A stretch of 64,000 bases of DNA from Roseibium aestuarii (GCF_008477545.1 NZ_VORA01000006.1:96135-160134), one strand, 5' to 3'. Positions 27,711 to 37,217 are shown, counted from the first letter of the stretch. Program-made: numbers and translations. The notes: generated by a model not told the origin, from the sequence alone.

Positions 27711-29024
27711 ATGGCTGATCTGAGAAGCAATTTCGTCGGGATCAAGTCCCCGAACCCGTTCTGGCTGGCGTCTGCGCCGCCGACGGACAAGGAATACAAC
27801 GTGGTGCGCGCCTTCAAGGCGGGCTGGGGCGGCGTCGTCTGGAAGACGCTGGGGGACGGTGACCCGGTGGTCAACGTCAACGGTCCGCGCTACGGCGCCA
27901 TCCACGGCAAGGACCGGCAGCTCATCGGGCTCAACAACATCGAGCTCATCACCGACCGTCCGCTGGAGGTGAACCTGCGCGAGATCAAGCAGGTGAAGCG
28001 GGACTGGAAGGATCGGGCGCTGGTCGTCTCCCTCATGGTGCCCTGCGAGGAGCAGAACTGGATCAACATCCTGAAGCAGGTGGAAGACACCGAGGCCGAC
28101 GGGGTGGAGCTCAACTTCGGCTGTCCGCATGGCATGAGCGAACGCGGCATGGGCTCCGCCGTGGGCCAGGTGCCGGAATACATCGAGATGGTCACCCGCT
28201 GGTGCAAGACGCACACCCGCATGCCGGTGATCGTCAAGCTGACGCCGAACATCACCGACATCCGCAAGCCTGCCCAGGCGGCCCATGCGGGCGGTGCGGA
28301 CGCCGTGTCCCTCATCAACACGATCAACTCCATTGTCGGGGTGGATCTGGACGCCATGGCGCCGACGCCCACCATCGACGGCAAGGGCGCCCACGGCGGC
28401 TATTGCGGCCCGGCGGTCAAGCCGATCGCCCTCAACATGGTGGCCGAGATTGCCCGGGACCCGATCACCCGCGGATTGCCGATTTCCGGCATCGGCGGCG
28501 TGACCACCTGGCGCGACGCGGCGGAGTTCATGGCCCTGGGGGCTGGCACGGTGCAGGTCTGCACCGCGGCCATGACCTACGGGTTCAAGATCGTCGAGGA
28601 GATGATCGAGGGTCTGAGCGACTGGATGGACAGTGCCGGCTACAGCTCGCTCGACCAGTTCGTCGGGCGCGCCGTGCCGAACTGCTCCGACTGGCAGCAC
28701 CTGAACCTCAACTACATCACCAAGGCGAAGATCGATCAGGATCTCTGCATCAAGTGCGGCCGCTGCCACATCGCCTGCGAGGACACCTCGCACCAGGCGA
28801 TCACCAGTCTGGTCGACGGCGCCCGCCACTTCGAGGTGATCGATGAGGAATGCGTCGGCTGCAATCTCTGCGTCAACGTCTGCCCGGTCGAGAACTGCAT
28901 CACGATGGAATCCATGCCCGCCGGCGAGATCGATCCGCGCACCAAGAAGGTGGTGGACCCGAATTACGCCAACTGGACGACCCATCCGAACAACCCGATG
29001 GCTGTTCGCGAAGCCGCCGAATAA
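27711..29024 (+). CDS. preA: Dihydropyrimidine dehydrogenase catalytic subunit
   Basis: A 437-residue FMN enzyme with a TIM barrel of the dihydroorotate dehydrogenase type (NPFWLASAPPTDKEYNVVRAF; VELNFGCPHGMSERGMG; GIGGVTTWRDAAEFMALGA) and a C-terminal ferredoxin-like part with two 4Fe-4S sites (CIKCGRCHIAC; CVGCNLCVNVC). It reduces uracil and thymine to the dihydropyrimidines. In mammalian DPD the active-site loop carries a catalytic Cys; here the corresponding loop reads GMGSAVGQ without one, and the neighbouring Ser may serve. Hydrolase genes for later steps are not in this window. A strong terminator follows. Confidence 0.93.
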   Translation: MADLRSNFVGIKSPNPFWLASAPPTDKEYNVVRAFKAGWGGVVWKTLGDGDPVVNVNGPRYGAIHGKDRQLIGLNNIELITDRPLEVNLREIKQVKRDWKDRALVVSLMVPCEEQNWINILKQVEDTEADGVELNFGCPHGMSERGMGSAVGQVPEYIEMVTRWCKTHTRMPVIVKLTPNITDIRKPAQAAHAGGADAVSLINTINSIVGVDLDAMAPTPTIDGKGAHGGYCGPAVKPIALNMVAEIARDPITRGLPISGIGGVTTWRDAAEFMALGAGTVQVCTAAMTYGFKIVEEMIEGLSDWMDSAGYSSLDQFVGRAVPNCSDWQHLNLNYITKAKIDQDLCIKCGRCHIACEDTSHQAITSLVDGARHFEVIDEECVGCNLCVNVCPVENCITMESMPAGEIDPRTKKVVDPNYANWTTHPNNPMAVREAAE

Positions 29025-29047
29025 ACGCGTCGGCTCACAGACATGAA

Positions 29048-29079
29048 AAGAGCCCCGCCGGCCACCCGGCGGGGCTCTT
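29048..29079. terminator. Bidirectional rho-independent terminator
   Basis: AAGAGCCCCGCCGG pairs perfectly with CCGGCGGGGCTCTT across a 4-base loop (CCAC). It sits between the convergent ends of preA and the GGDEF-EAL gene, and the flanking A and T bases allow it to act on both. Confidence 0.88.
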
Positions 29080-29102
29080 GTATTTCGAGGTGAGGCGTCA
29101 GC

Positions 29103-31298
29103 TCAGGCGATGGCGCGACAGTTCAGGTCGTCCCGGGGCAGCGGTTCGGGCTTGCCGAAGAAGTAACCCTGCAGGAAATCGCACTGGGAACGAACCAGGA
29201 AGGCGCGCTGTTCCTCGGTCTCGACCCCTTCGGCCACCACGGACATGCCCAGCACCTTGGCGAGGCCGATCATGGTGCGGATGATCGTGTCGGCTTCCCG
29301 GTCCATGCCGATGCGAGCCACGAAGCTGCGGTCGATCTTGAGCTTCTGGAACTGGTACTCGTGCAGGGAGCTGAGGCTGGAGAAGCCGGTGCCGAAATCG
29401 TCGATGGCCACGGCCACGCCGGATTCCGCCAGGCCGACGAAGAGCGTGCGGATCTCCTCGGAGCGGTCCATCATCATGCTCTCGGTGATCTCCAGGATCA
29501 GCCGGTCATGGGGGAAGTCGTATTTCTGCAGGACGTTTTCGACCTTCATCGCGAAGTCCTCGTCGAGCAGCTGGGCCGGGCAGACGTTGACCGACACCCC
29601 CACGCCCGGGCGCTTCGACATGTCGGCCACCGCACGCTCCAGAACCCAGTCGCCGATCTCCGTCATCATCCCTTCCTCTTCCGCCACGGTGAGGAACAGG
29701 GCCGGCGGCATGAGACCGCGCACCGGATGGCGCCAGCGGATGAGGGCTTCCATGAAGACCATGCGGCTTCCCTGGGCGGAGACGATGGGCTGGTAGAAGA
29801 GCTCGAACTCGTCGCGCTCGAGAGCGCGCTTGAGGCCGTTGCGGATGAAGCGGCGCTCTTCCAGGGCCTTGTCCATGTTCGGATCATAGAAGCGGAACTG
29901 GCGGCGGCCCTCGCTCTTGCAGCGCTGGAGTGCGAGATCCGCCTGGCGGGTAATGTCCGACAGGGTGGTCACCTCGGAGACGGGCTGGGCAGAGACCCCG
30001 ATGGAGCAGCCGACCTTCATGCGGATGCCTTCGATGTCCATCGGCTGGTTCAGGTTCTCGCAGATCTGGGCGATATCTGCCTGGACATCCTCGGTGGACG
30101 CCCTGCGATCCAGCCAGACGAGGAATTCGTCGCCGCCGATGCGCCCGACGATGTCGGTAGGGCGGAGGAAGGCACCGAGGCGGGTGGCCATCTGGCTCAG
30201 CACCTTGTCGCCGAAGACATGACCGTGCTGGTCATTGATCTCCTTGAGCAGGTCGAGATCGATATAGGCGAGGGTCGCCAGTCCCTGTTCGGCCTTGCAA
30301 GGCTCAAGCCGCGCCTCGACGAGCTCGGAGAAGCGCGCCCGGCGGCAGAAGCCGGTCAGGGTGTCGTGATGCGCCGAGTGCAGGGCCTCGCGCTCGCGGG
30401 CCCGGAGCTGGTTCGACGTCTTGAAATTCTGATAAAGGATGAAGAGGATCGCAGCGAGGATCAGGCTGATCGCCCCCCCAAGGAGGACGGCATGGCTGAG
30501 CACCACGGTGGACGCGCGGCTGACCGGCTGCCAGGCGAAATAGGCAACCCTCTGCCCACCACGGCTCAGGATCGGCGTTCCGAGATAGCCCTCGGGGATC
30601 TCGTCCACCACCTCGATCTGGTTCAGCGCAAGAGACTTCACCATCGACCGCATGTGCAGATCGTCCATCAGATGCACGACGAGAACCACATGCGGCGCCT
30701 CCCGTTTGACCGGGATTCCACCGGGGTCGGGAATGATGGCGGATGCGGCGACGAGTGCAACCTGATCGCCGATCTTCTCGACCGTCACGCCAGACACATC
30801 GCGGGGGCGCCCGATAAATTCGAGAATGCCTGCATCGGTGACGGCCAGTTTCGTCAGGTAGGTGCGCTGAATCTCCTGCAGAAGGGACTGAAGGTTGCTC
30901 TCAGCCAGACCCGCCAGCAAATCCACCGAGCGCATCTTGCCATTGCTGTTGACGAAGGCCGGAATCGTGCCGTCTCGGGTCAGAAGAATGGCGTCGTGGG
31001 GATAGTCGCCCGCCATGTCCTGGCCGAAGCGCTGTGCGACCCAGTCCCCGTCATAGTTCGTCTCAACGTTGAGATAGGCACTGTTGGAGGCGGAGTAGCG
31101 CTCCACTTCGCTCAGAATGATGCTCTTGTGCGTCTCGAACACCCGATCGACGGAGCCCTTTTCCCGGCTATCAGCCTGATGCTCGAACGAGAAGACTGCC
31201 GAGATCACGAGATAAAAGGCTGCGCCGACCATTGCCACCATCACCGCAACCAGGATCGCAGATACGGCAGGACTATGAAGGCGCAAGCTTTTTGACAT
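29103..31298 (-). CDS. Membrane-bound GGDEF-EAL cyclic-di-GMP enzyme with CHASE4-like sensor
   Basis: A 731-residue protein. One transmembrane helix lies near 10-30, a periplasmic sensor of about 230 residues resembling CHASE4 follows (FETHKSIILSEVERYSASNSAYLN), then a second helix near 270. The GGDEF domain has an intact GGDEF at about 388; the EAL domain has EALIRW near 516, DDFGTGFSSLSSL and VVAEGVET. Both halves look catalytically complete, so it could make or degrade c-di-GMP depending on the signal. The usual TGLxNR at the GGDEF start reads TGFCRRARF. The ATG at 31298 is preferred to an upstream one at 31376 because GGGAG lies 9 bases before it. Confidence 0.9.
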   Translation of the reverse strand: MSKSLRLHSPAVSAILVAVMVAMVGAAFYLVISAVFSFEHQADSREKGSVDRVFETHKSIILSEVERYSASNSAYLNVETNYDGDWVAQRFGQDMAGDYPHDAILLTRDGTIPAFVNSNGKMRSVDLLAGLAESNLQSLLQEIQRTYLTKLAVTDAGILEFIGRPRDVSGVTVEKIGDQVALVAASAIIPDPGGIPVKREAPHVVLVVHLMDDLHMRSMVKSLALNQIEVVDEIPEGYLGTPILSRGGQRVAYFAWQPVSRASTVVLSHAVLLGGAISLILAAILFILYQNFKTSNQLRAREREALHSAHHDTLTGFCRRARFSELVEARLEPCKAEQGLATLAYIDLDLLKEINDQHGHVFGDKVLSQMATRLGAFLRPTDIVGRIGGDEFLVWLDRRASTEDVQADIAQICENLNQPMDIEGIRMKVGCSIGVSAQPVSEVTTLSDITRQADLALQRCKSEGRRQFRFYDPNMDKALEERRFIRNGLKRALERDEFELFYQPIVSAQGSRMVFMEALIRWRHPVRGLMPPALFLTVAEEEGMMTEIGDWVLERAVADMSKRPGVGVSVNVCPAQLLDEDFAMKVENVLQKYDFPHDRLILEITESMMMDRSEEIRTLFVGLAESGVAVAIDDFGTGFSSLSSLHEYQFQKLKIDRSFVARIGMDREADTIIRTMIGLAKVLGMSVVAEGVETEEQRAFLVRSQCDFLQGYFFGKPEPLPRDDLNCRAIA

Positions 31299-31465
31299 CT
31301 GGCGAGGCTCCCGAACTTTTGATGCTTTTCTTAGGGCCGTATCTTTGCGGCTGAAACAGCCGGGAAATCTTCCCAAGCTTCATCAGGCCGCACAACGATT
31401 AACAATCCTAGTCGGAACGATCCCTAGGGAAGCACGCCGATGGGGGCACGGTTAACAAAACAAGA

Positions 31466-31487
31466 AAGGCGCCGAAGACGGCGCCTT
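31466..31487 (-). terminator. Rho-independent terminator of the orphan binding-protein gene
   Basis: AAGGCGCCG pairs with CGGCGCCTT across a 4-base loop. On the minus strand it is followed by a T-rich run (TTTCTTGTTTTGTT), 68 bases after the stop of the gene ending at 31555. Confidence 0.8.
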
Positions 31488-31554
31488 ACTCTCTTTCATT
31501 CTCAATCACTTGACCCGGTCTCGCGGTATTTTCACGAGATATCAGGTCAACTAC

Positions 31555-32550
31555 TTACATGGCGTCAGTGACGGCCGTGGAGGTCGCGCCTTCCGGGGTC
31601 TTGGTGATCACCGGATCAGAACCACCGGACAACAGGGTGTCGACGGTCCGCTTGTAGGCATCCATGTCGAGCTTGCCGTCGGAACCATCCACGAGCTTCA
31701 CGATCTCGCCAACCATGCGGACCTGATGCTCTTCGGTCTGGGCGCCGGTGGCGTCATTTTCGAGCACGATGTCGGCAGCTTCTTCCGGGTTTTCAGCTGC
31801 ATAGGCCCAGCCCTTCATCGATGCACGCACGAAGCGGGCATACTTGTCGACGTTGGCGGCATCCTTGAGGCTGTCTTCCAGGACATAGAGGCCATCTTCC
31901 AGGGTCGCGACGCCCTGGTCTTCATACTTGAAGACGACCAGATCGTCGGGAGAGATGCCCGCATCGATGACCTGCCAGTATTCGTTGTAGGTCATGGTGG
32001 AGATGCAGTCTGCCTGCTTCTGGAGCAGCGGATCGACGTTGAAGCCCTGCTTCAGAACGGTCACGCCGTCAGCGCCGCCTTCGGTGGAGATCCCCAGGTG
32101 GTTCATCCAGGACAGGAACGGATATTCGTTGCCGTAGAACCAGACGCCGAGGGTCTTGCCCTTGAAGTCTTCCGGCTTGGTGATGCCGGTTTCCTTCCGG
32201 CAGGTGAGCATCATGCCGGATTTCTTGAACGGCTGGGCGATGTTGACCAGCGGCACACCCTTTTCGCGCGAGGCGAGGGCAGACGGCATCCAGTCGACGA
32301 TCACGTCGGCGCCACCGCCCACGATGACCTGCGGCGGAGCAATGTCCGGGCCGCCCGGCTTGATGGTGACGTCGAGGCCTTCCTCGTCATAGAAGCCCTT
32401 GTCCTTGGCCACGTAATAGCCGGCGAACTGGCCCTGGGTCACCCACTTGAGCTGCAGCGTCAGCGCATCGGCAGCCAGCGCGGAACCGTTGGCAAAGCTG
32501 GCGGCCAGAAGGCCGGTTGCAGCAAGAGCCTTGATAGTCTTGAAAGCCAT
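31555..32550 (-). CDS. NMT1/THI5-like ABC transporter substrate-binding protein, probably pyrimidine-related
   Basis: A 331-residue periplasmic protein with a signal peptide to about residue 27 (ATGLLAASFANGSALAA). The mature start LTLQLKWVTQGQFAGYYVAKDKGFYDEEGLDVTIKPGG is the hallmark of the NMT1/SsuA-like family that binds thiamine precursors, pyrimidines, riboflavin or sulfonates. No permease or ATPase gene is next to it. A perfect RutR core box upstream, matching that before preT, points to uptake of uracil, thymine or a related base, with transport partners encoded elsewhere. The ligand is inference. Confidence 0.82.
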   Translation of the reverse strand: MAFKTIKALAATGLLAASFANGSALAADALTLQLKWVTQGQFAGYYVAKDKGFYDEEGLDVTIKPGGPDIAPPQVIVGGGADVIVDWMPSALASREKGVPLVNIAQPFKKSGMMLTCRKETGITKPEDFKGKTLGVWFYGNEYPFLSWMNHLGISTEGGADGVTVLKQGFNVDPLLQKQADCISTMTYNEYWQVIDAGISPDDLVVFKYEDQGVATLEDGLYVLEDSLKDAANVDKYARFVRASMKGWAYAAENPEEAADIVLENDATGAQTEEHQVRMVGEIVKLVDGSDGKLDMDAYKRTVDTLLSGGSDPVITKTPEGATSTAVTDAM

Positions 32551-32996
32551 TCCCCTACTCCTTCGGTCGGCTCCGCTTCCCTAGCGGGCCTCTGGATTCT
32601 GAGACCGGAACGCCGGAAACCAGGCAACGCCTTTCGCGCTCTGGCGTTTTTCCGGCGGGTACAGGGCCTGGATCACGGGGATTGTTCCCTCTTGAAGAGA
32701 TCTCGCGGCACCTGACCAATTGGTCAAGAAAGCGTATGAAACTGCCAATGTAATGGTCAAGACGTTTTTTTGGTCAACCGCTTGATAGGGTCTCGTCCTC
32801 ATGCCGCTTCCGTGCACAATGACGCTGAAAGCAACTCGGGTTTGGCCGGCACGTCCTCTCCATCAGGCATGTGAACAGGGCGACCCTGCACAGAACTGCG
32901 ATGATCTCGCCAATTCCGCCGATTGCCGATCCGGGCTTTGCCTGATAAGTAGGACTACTCATTTTCGGGCCATGGAGCCCCTGTCAGAGCGTGTGA
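32551..32996. other. Intergenic region, 446 bp, with RutR-type sites
   Basis: This spacer separates the minus-strand binding-protein gene from the plus-strand response regulator. It contains one full RutR-type palindrome and two further TGGTCAA half sites at 32754-32760 and 32771-32777. The right part, 32800-32990, shows nothing recognisable and should hold the response-regulator promoter. Confidence 0.6.
32713..32726. promoter_or_regulatory. RutR-type operator upstream of the orphan binding protein
   Basis: TGACCA-AT-TGGTCA is a perfect palindrome and the core of the RutR consensus, about 163 bases before the start codon of the binding-protein gene. Two extra TGGTCAA half sites follow at 32754 and 32771, which may extend the operator. 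Confidence 0.68.
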
Positions 32997-33374
32997 ATGG
33001 TATCCAAAGCCCTTTACGTCGACGATGAACCGGATATCTGCCGCATCGCTGAAATGTGCCTTCAGCTGAATGAGGCGTTCGAGACCCGCAGCGCCGGGTC
33101 CGGTCTCGAAGCGATCGATATTGCCCGTAGCTGGCAGCCTGACGTGATCCTGCTGGACGTGATGATGCCCGGCCTTGATGGTCCGAGCACCTTCGGCCAT
33201 CTCAAGGCCGATCCGCTCACGGCGCAGATCCCGGTCATCTTCGTCACGGCGAAAGCGCTGGAGAGTGATCTCGCGCGGCTCAAGTCCCACGATATCCTGG
33301 GCGTCATCCCGAAGCCCTTCCAGGCCATGACCCTGGCCGAGGAAGTGCGCGAGCTGATGAACCGCACCGGCTGA
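32997..33374 (+). CDS. Single-domain response regulator (CheY-like)
   Basis: A 125-residue receiver domain with no output domain. The acidic pair is in ALYVDDEPDI, the phospho-acceptor Asp in VILLDVMMPGLDG, the switch Thr in IFVTAKA and the conserved Lys in VIPKPF. It ends 54 bases from the 3' end of the convergent hybrid kinase gene, which may be its partner. A role in phosphorelay or motility control is possible; there is no direct pointer to the target. Confidence 0.9.
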   Translation: MVSKALYVDDEPDICRIAEMCLQLNEAFETRSAGSGLEAIDIARSWQPDVILLDVMMPGLDGPSTFGHLKADPLTAQIPVIFVTAKALESDLARLKSHDILGVIPKPFQAMTLAEEVRELMNRTG

Positions 33375-33427
33375 ACCTTTCAACCGCTTTCGGCAACAGC
33401 GGCCCGCCCGGACTCAGGCCCCCGGAC

Positions 33428-36148
33428 TCAGGCCATCGGCCCCCGCACGTTTGAGCGAGGGGGCGCAGGTGGCTTTGCCGCCCTGTAACGCGCGATTTGC
33501 TCGCGCAGGTGCCGGATCAGCTCCTTGTCGGAAAACCGAGACTTCACGATGCGAACATCCACACGCGCATCCTCGATGGGCTGATCAAGGGCCGTCACCA
33601 CGATGACGGGGCGCGGGTCGTCCGCCGGGATCTCATCCAGAAGGGAGAGCGCGCTGCCGTCGGGCAATCCGATGTCGATGATGTAGATGTCGAACGCCGT
33701 TTCCGCGATCATGCGCCTGGCCTCGGCGAGGGAGGTTGCCGTGTGCAACACCAACGTGTCCCTCAGGAGCGCGCGCATGACGGAGGCGAAGTCGCGATCG
33801 TCCTCCACATGAAGCCCGAGGAGGGCTTCTTCGGCATCGGTCGGCACGAGGGTGGCCTGCGGAACGACGTGATACCGGTCGAAGGCCACCCAGAATTCGC
33901 TTCCCTCGCCTTCGACACTTTCAAAACCAACTTCGCCACCCATGCCCTCGGCCAGCTTCTTGGTGATCGCCAGGCCGAGACCCGTGCCGCTGACCTGCCG
34001 GCTGGAGGTTCCGTCCGCCTGGGTGAAGGGCATGAAGACAAAGGGTCTGAAACTCTCCGGAATGCCCACGCCCTGATCGCGCACACCTATGCGCAGACGC
34101 TTGCCTGCCTGTGTAACCGTGATTTCCACCACGCCTCCCTCGGGCGAGAACTTGATCGCATTGGACAGGAAGTTGGCAAGGATCTGCTGGAAGCGGTCCG
34201 GATCGACCTCGATGGCGAGGTCCGGATCAAGCTCCGCTGCAAGCCGAAGATCGATGTTGCGCCCTTGCGCCATGCCGGTCTGAAGGTCGAGGGCGCGCGA
34301 CAGCAGCTCCTCCACCTTGCAGACCACGGGACGGAAGATGGTGCGGTTCGCCTGAAGACGTTCGAAATCGAGGATGTCGTTGACGAGAAGGATCAGCCGT
34401 TCGGTATTCTTGCGCGCCAGCTCCAGCATCTGCGCCAGCTGGGCCGGAAACTCCTTCGGCAACAGGCCGGAAACGAGATCCAGGGAGCCGCGGATCGAGG
34501 TCAGCGGCGTTCGCAACTCGTGGCTCACGGTGGAGACAAATTCGGCCTTCATGCGATCCACCTGACGGCGGCGGCTTATGTCCCGGAACACGCAAGAATA
34601 ACGGATGCGGCCGGGCAGGTGCAGAACGGCCACCGACACCTCCACAGGGATGCGATCCCCACTGCCATTGAGGAAGTCCAGCTCCCGCGCGCGACCGACC
34701 GTCGACTGACCGGACTGATCGACCAGCAGGCTGGCATTCTGTCGTCGCGCCTCCTCGTCGAACAGCATGTCGACCGTTTGACCGACAACCTGCGACGGCC
34801 GCAAGCCCAGGATCATCTCGGCCGAGCTGTTGATCTTGCTGATTACACCTTCCCCATCGAAGAGGATCACCCCCTCGAGCATGTTGTTCAGGATCACCTC
34901 GGCCTGAACCTCGCTTTCCATGAGCCTCTGCGTACGGTCATGCAGCGCGCGGGCAAGGTCGCCGAGCTCGTCGGGCCGGTCGACGGGAAGCTGTCGTTGC
35001 AGATCCTCCTGAGACGAGGCGGCGAAACTGTCCGTCAGCACCCTGAACGGGTCGAGCATCTGACGTGCGGCGAGTGTCGCCATCACGACGCAAAAAAGGG
35101 TTGTCAGGAACCCCGCCACCAGCAAGTCACGTCGGGTCAGGTTCGACGGCTCATCAAAGACCGCCTTGGGCACCTGAAGCACGATGCCAAGCGGCGGAGT
35201 ACGCAGCCCCGGACGCTCGCGCAGGTGTACCATGTAAGCGACGACGTCAGAAAACTCGAAGAAGCCATCCGGTTGCTGGCCATTGGCAACAAGCCGGACA
35301 ATCGGGGGAACCGGACGGGAATAGGCTTCCCCCATTTCCAGACCACTCGTGCCGGCGCTGCTCCCCTCCGGCGTGTGAATGACATAATCGCCAGTGCTGG
35401 TGGTCACGATCGTCTGGTGAAGCGGCGCGACGACCCTGAAGTTCGCATCGAGCATGCGCTGATAGTCGATGTTGATCACCAGAAAGCCGAACCGCTGGCC
35501 ATTCGGAGATTCAATGGGAAGCATCGCGCGCAAGGTGGGGATCAACCGGGGATCGCGGACCCCATACTCGCGGTTGAACGTGAGTTCGGAAAATACCACG
35601 TCACCAACGCGCGCTTCCATGGCTCTGAGGAAATAGTCCTCGCCACCCTTCTGCTGAAGGGCGCTCACGGTCTGCGGACGCAACCAGTTTTCCACCCGGT
35701 CGACGCGGACGAGCTCCCGCCCGGCATCCTGTACCCCGATATAGCGGATCTGGAAGTAGCTCGGATCGGAGCGCATGATCGCGGTGAAGATCGTCTCGAG
35801 CCGATGACGCCAGTCATCAAGTTCCGAGCCATCGAGCGGGTCGCGGCCACCGTTGGCCATGGCGCGCTGAATGCCGCGAATGGGCGGCGTTCCGGCAATG
35901 GTGCGCAGATCCTTGGCAATGGAGGCAAAGGCACGCTCGAAACGCACCGCAACCAGACGGGTGTCGCCGGCCAGAATGGTTTCACCCTGATCATGGACGA
36001 CGCCCTGGATCCGCACATAGGCAAGGGATCCGGTGACGACCGCCGTGAGCAGCACGCTCAGCCCGACAAGCAGGATGATCCGCTGGCGCATGGACTGCCG
36101 GCGAACGGTTGATGTCGTCTGGGTGCCTGTGGGTGCCTGCCTGCTCAT
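33428..36148 (-). CDS. Hybrid sensor histidine kinase with periplasmic Cache-like sensor, HAMP, PAS and C-terminal receiver
   Basis: A 906-residue inner-membrane kinase. Transmembrane helices at about 22-44 and 342-364 enclose a long periplasmic sensor of dCache type (YFQIRYIGVQDAGRELVRVD; GFLVINIDYQRM). A HAMP linker (365-415) and PAS domain (about 420-530) follow. The HisKA phospho-His is in SHELRTPLTSIRGS near 542; the ATPase domain has NFLSNAIKFSPEGG, DQGVGIPESF and GTGLGLAITKK. The C-terminal receiver (about 785-900) keeps its Asp (YIIDIGLPDG), Thr (VVTALD) and Lys (VKSRF). The ligand is unknown. It is convergent with the single-domain response regulator. Confidence 0.9.
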   Translation of the reverse strand: MSRQAPTGTQTTSTVRRQSMRQRIILLVGLSVLLTAVVTGSLAYVRIQGVVHDQGETILAGDTRLVAVRFERAFASIAKDLRTIAGTPPIRGIQRAMANGGRDPLDGSELDDWRHRLETIFTAIMRSDPSYFQIRYIGVQDAGRELVRVDRVENWLRPQTVSALQQKGGEDYFLRAMEARVGDVVFSELTFNREYGVRDPRLIPTLRAMLPIESPNGQRFGFLVINIDYQRMLDANFRVVAPLHQTIVTTSTGDYVIHTPEGSSAGTSGLEMGEAYSRPVPPIVRLVANGQQPDGFFEFSDVVAYMVHLRERPGLRTPPLGIVLQVPKAVFDEPSNLTRRDLLVAGFLTTLFCVVMATLAARQMLDPFRVLTDSFAASSQEDLQRQLPVDRPDELGDLARALHDRTQRLMESEVQAEVILNNMLEGVILFDGEGVISKINSSAEMILGLRPSQVVGQTVDMLFDEEARRQNASLLVDQSGQSTVGRARELDFLNGSGDRIPVEVSVAVLHLPGRIRYSCVFRDISRRRQVDRMKAEFVSTVSHELRTPLTSIRGSLDLVSGLLPKEFPAQLAQMLELARKNTERLILLVNDILDFERLQANRTIFRPVVCKVEELLSRALDLQTGMAQGRNIDLRLAAELDPDLAIEVDPDRFQQILANFLSNAIKFSPEGGVVEITVTQAGKRLRIGVRDQGVGIPESFRPFVFMPFTQADGTSSRQVSGTGLGLAITKKLAEGMGGEVGFESVEGEGSEFWVAFDRYHVVPQATLVPTDAEEALLGLHVEDDRDFASVMRALLRDTLVLHTATSLAEARRMIAETAFDIYIIDIGLPDGSALSLLDEIPADDPRPVIVVTALDQPIEDARVDVRIVKSRFSDKELIRHLREQIARYRAAKPPAPPRSNVRGPMA

Positions 36149-36377
36149 CGGTCTCGCCGCACCTCCCCCGGATGCGTTGCCGCTCCTGCGGGGCCCGTCG
36201 GCCCTTCGATCACGGCATCACTTCTATGTGGTCACGTCTGGCGCCCTGGACGCCCTGCCCGGATCATCACCCGAAAGCCTAAAGGGGTCGTAACCCGCTA
36301 CGGAAAATCCCTTATACGGCATCCAGCACCCTTTCGGCAGCCTTTCCCGCGAGAACGACCGCCGGAAGGTCCGTGTT

Positions 36378-37216
36378 CTACGCGTCCAGGCGCTCCGCGT
36401 GCCAGGCGAGGTGATCCGCCATGAAGGAGGAGATGAAGTAGTAGCTGTGGTCATAGCCTTCCTGCAGGCGCAGGGTGAGAGGCTGTCCGGCCTTTTCGCA
36501 GGCGGCCCGCAGAAGCTCCGGCTTGAGCTGGCCGTCCAGGAAGGTATCCGCCGTGCCCTGATCGACAAGAAGGTCCGGCACGCGCGCGCCATCCTCGATC
36601 AGCGCGCAGGCGTCATACTGGCGCCACAGCACCCGGTCCTCGCCCAGATAACCGGAGAGGGCCTTGACGCCCCAGGGGCAGTTGATCGGCGAGACGATGG
36701 GCGCGAAAGCCGACACCGCCCGGAACCGCTCCGGATCGCGCAGGCCCAGGGTCAGGGCGCCGTGACCGCCCATGGAGTGGCCCATGATCGACTGGCGGGT
36801 CATGTCGGCGGGGAATTCCGCACCGATCAGCTCCGGCAGTTCGCGCTCCAGATAGGAACGCATGCGATAGGCCCTCGCCCAGGGGTCGACGGTGGCATCC
36901 ACATAGAAGCCGGCACCGAGGCCGAAGTCATAGGCCCCTTCCCCGTCGTCCGGCACACCTTCGCCGCGCGGGCTGGTGTCGGGCGCCACGAAGATCAGGC
37001 CGAGATCGGCGCAAGCCTCCCGGAATTCACCCTTCTCGGTGACATTGGCATGGGTGCAGGTGAGGCCGGAGAGATACCAGACCACCGGGAGCTTCTCGCC
37101 CGGAGCATGATCGGGCACGAAGACGGAGAAGGTCATCTCCGTCCCCGTTTCGCGCGATGCATGGGAATAGACCCCTTGCGTGCCGCCGTGACTGCGGTTG
37201 GTGGAGACCGTCTGCA

Positions 37217-37217
<1 letters not shown>
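36378..37217 (-). CDS. fghA: S-formylglutathione hydrolase
   Basis: A 279-residue esterase D family enzyme that hydrolyses S-formylglutathione to formate and glutathione. It shows YLSGLTCTHANVTEKGEFRE with the typical LSGLTC oxyanion region, the nucleophile Ser148 in MGHSMGGHGALTL, and the C-terminal catalytic His in EGYDHSYYFISSF. It follows the formaldehyde dehydrogenase gene with stop and start sharing one base (TGATG), so the two steps of glutathione-dependent formaldehyde removal are translationally coupled. Confidence 0.95.

Noticed and set aside
26235..28985. 916-codon open frame on the minus strand
   Set aside because: It is the antisense of preT and preA, which are certain genes with Fe-S and nucleotide-binding motifs.
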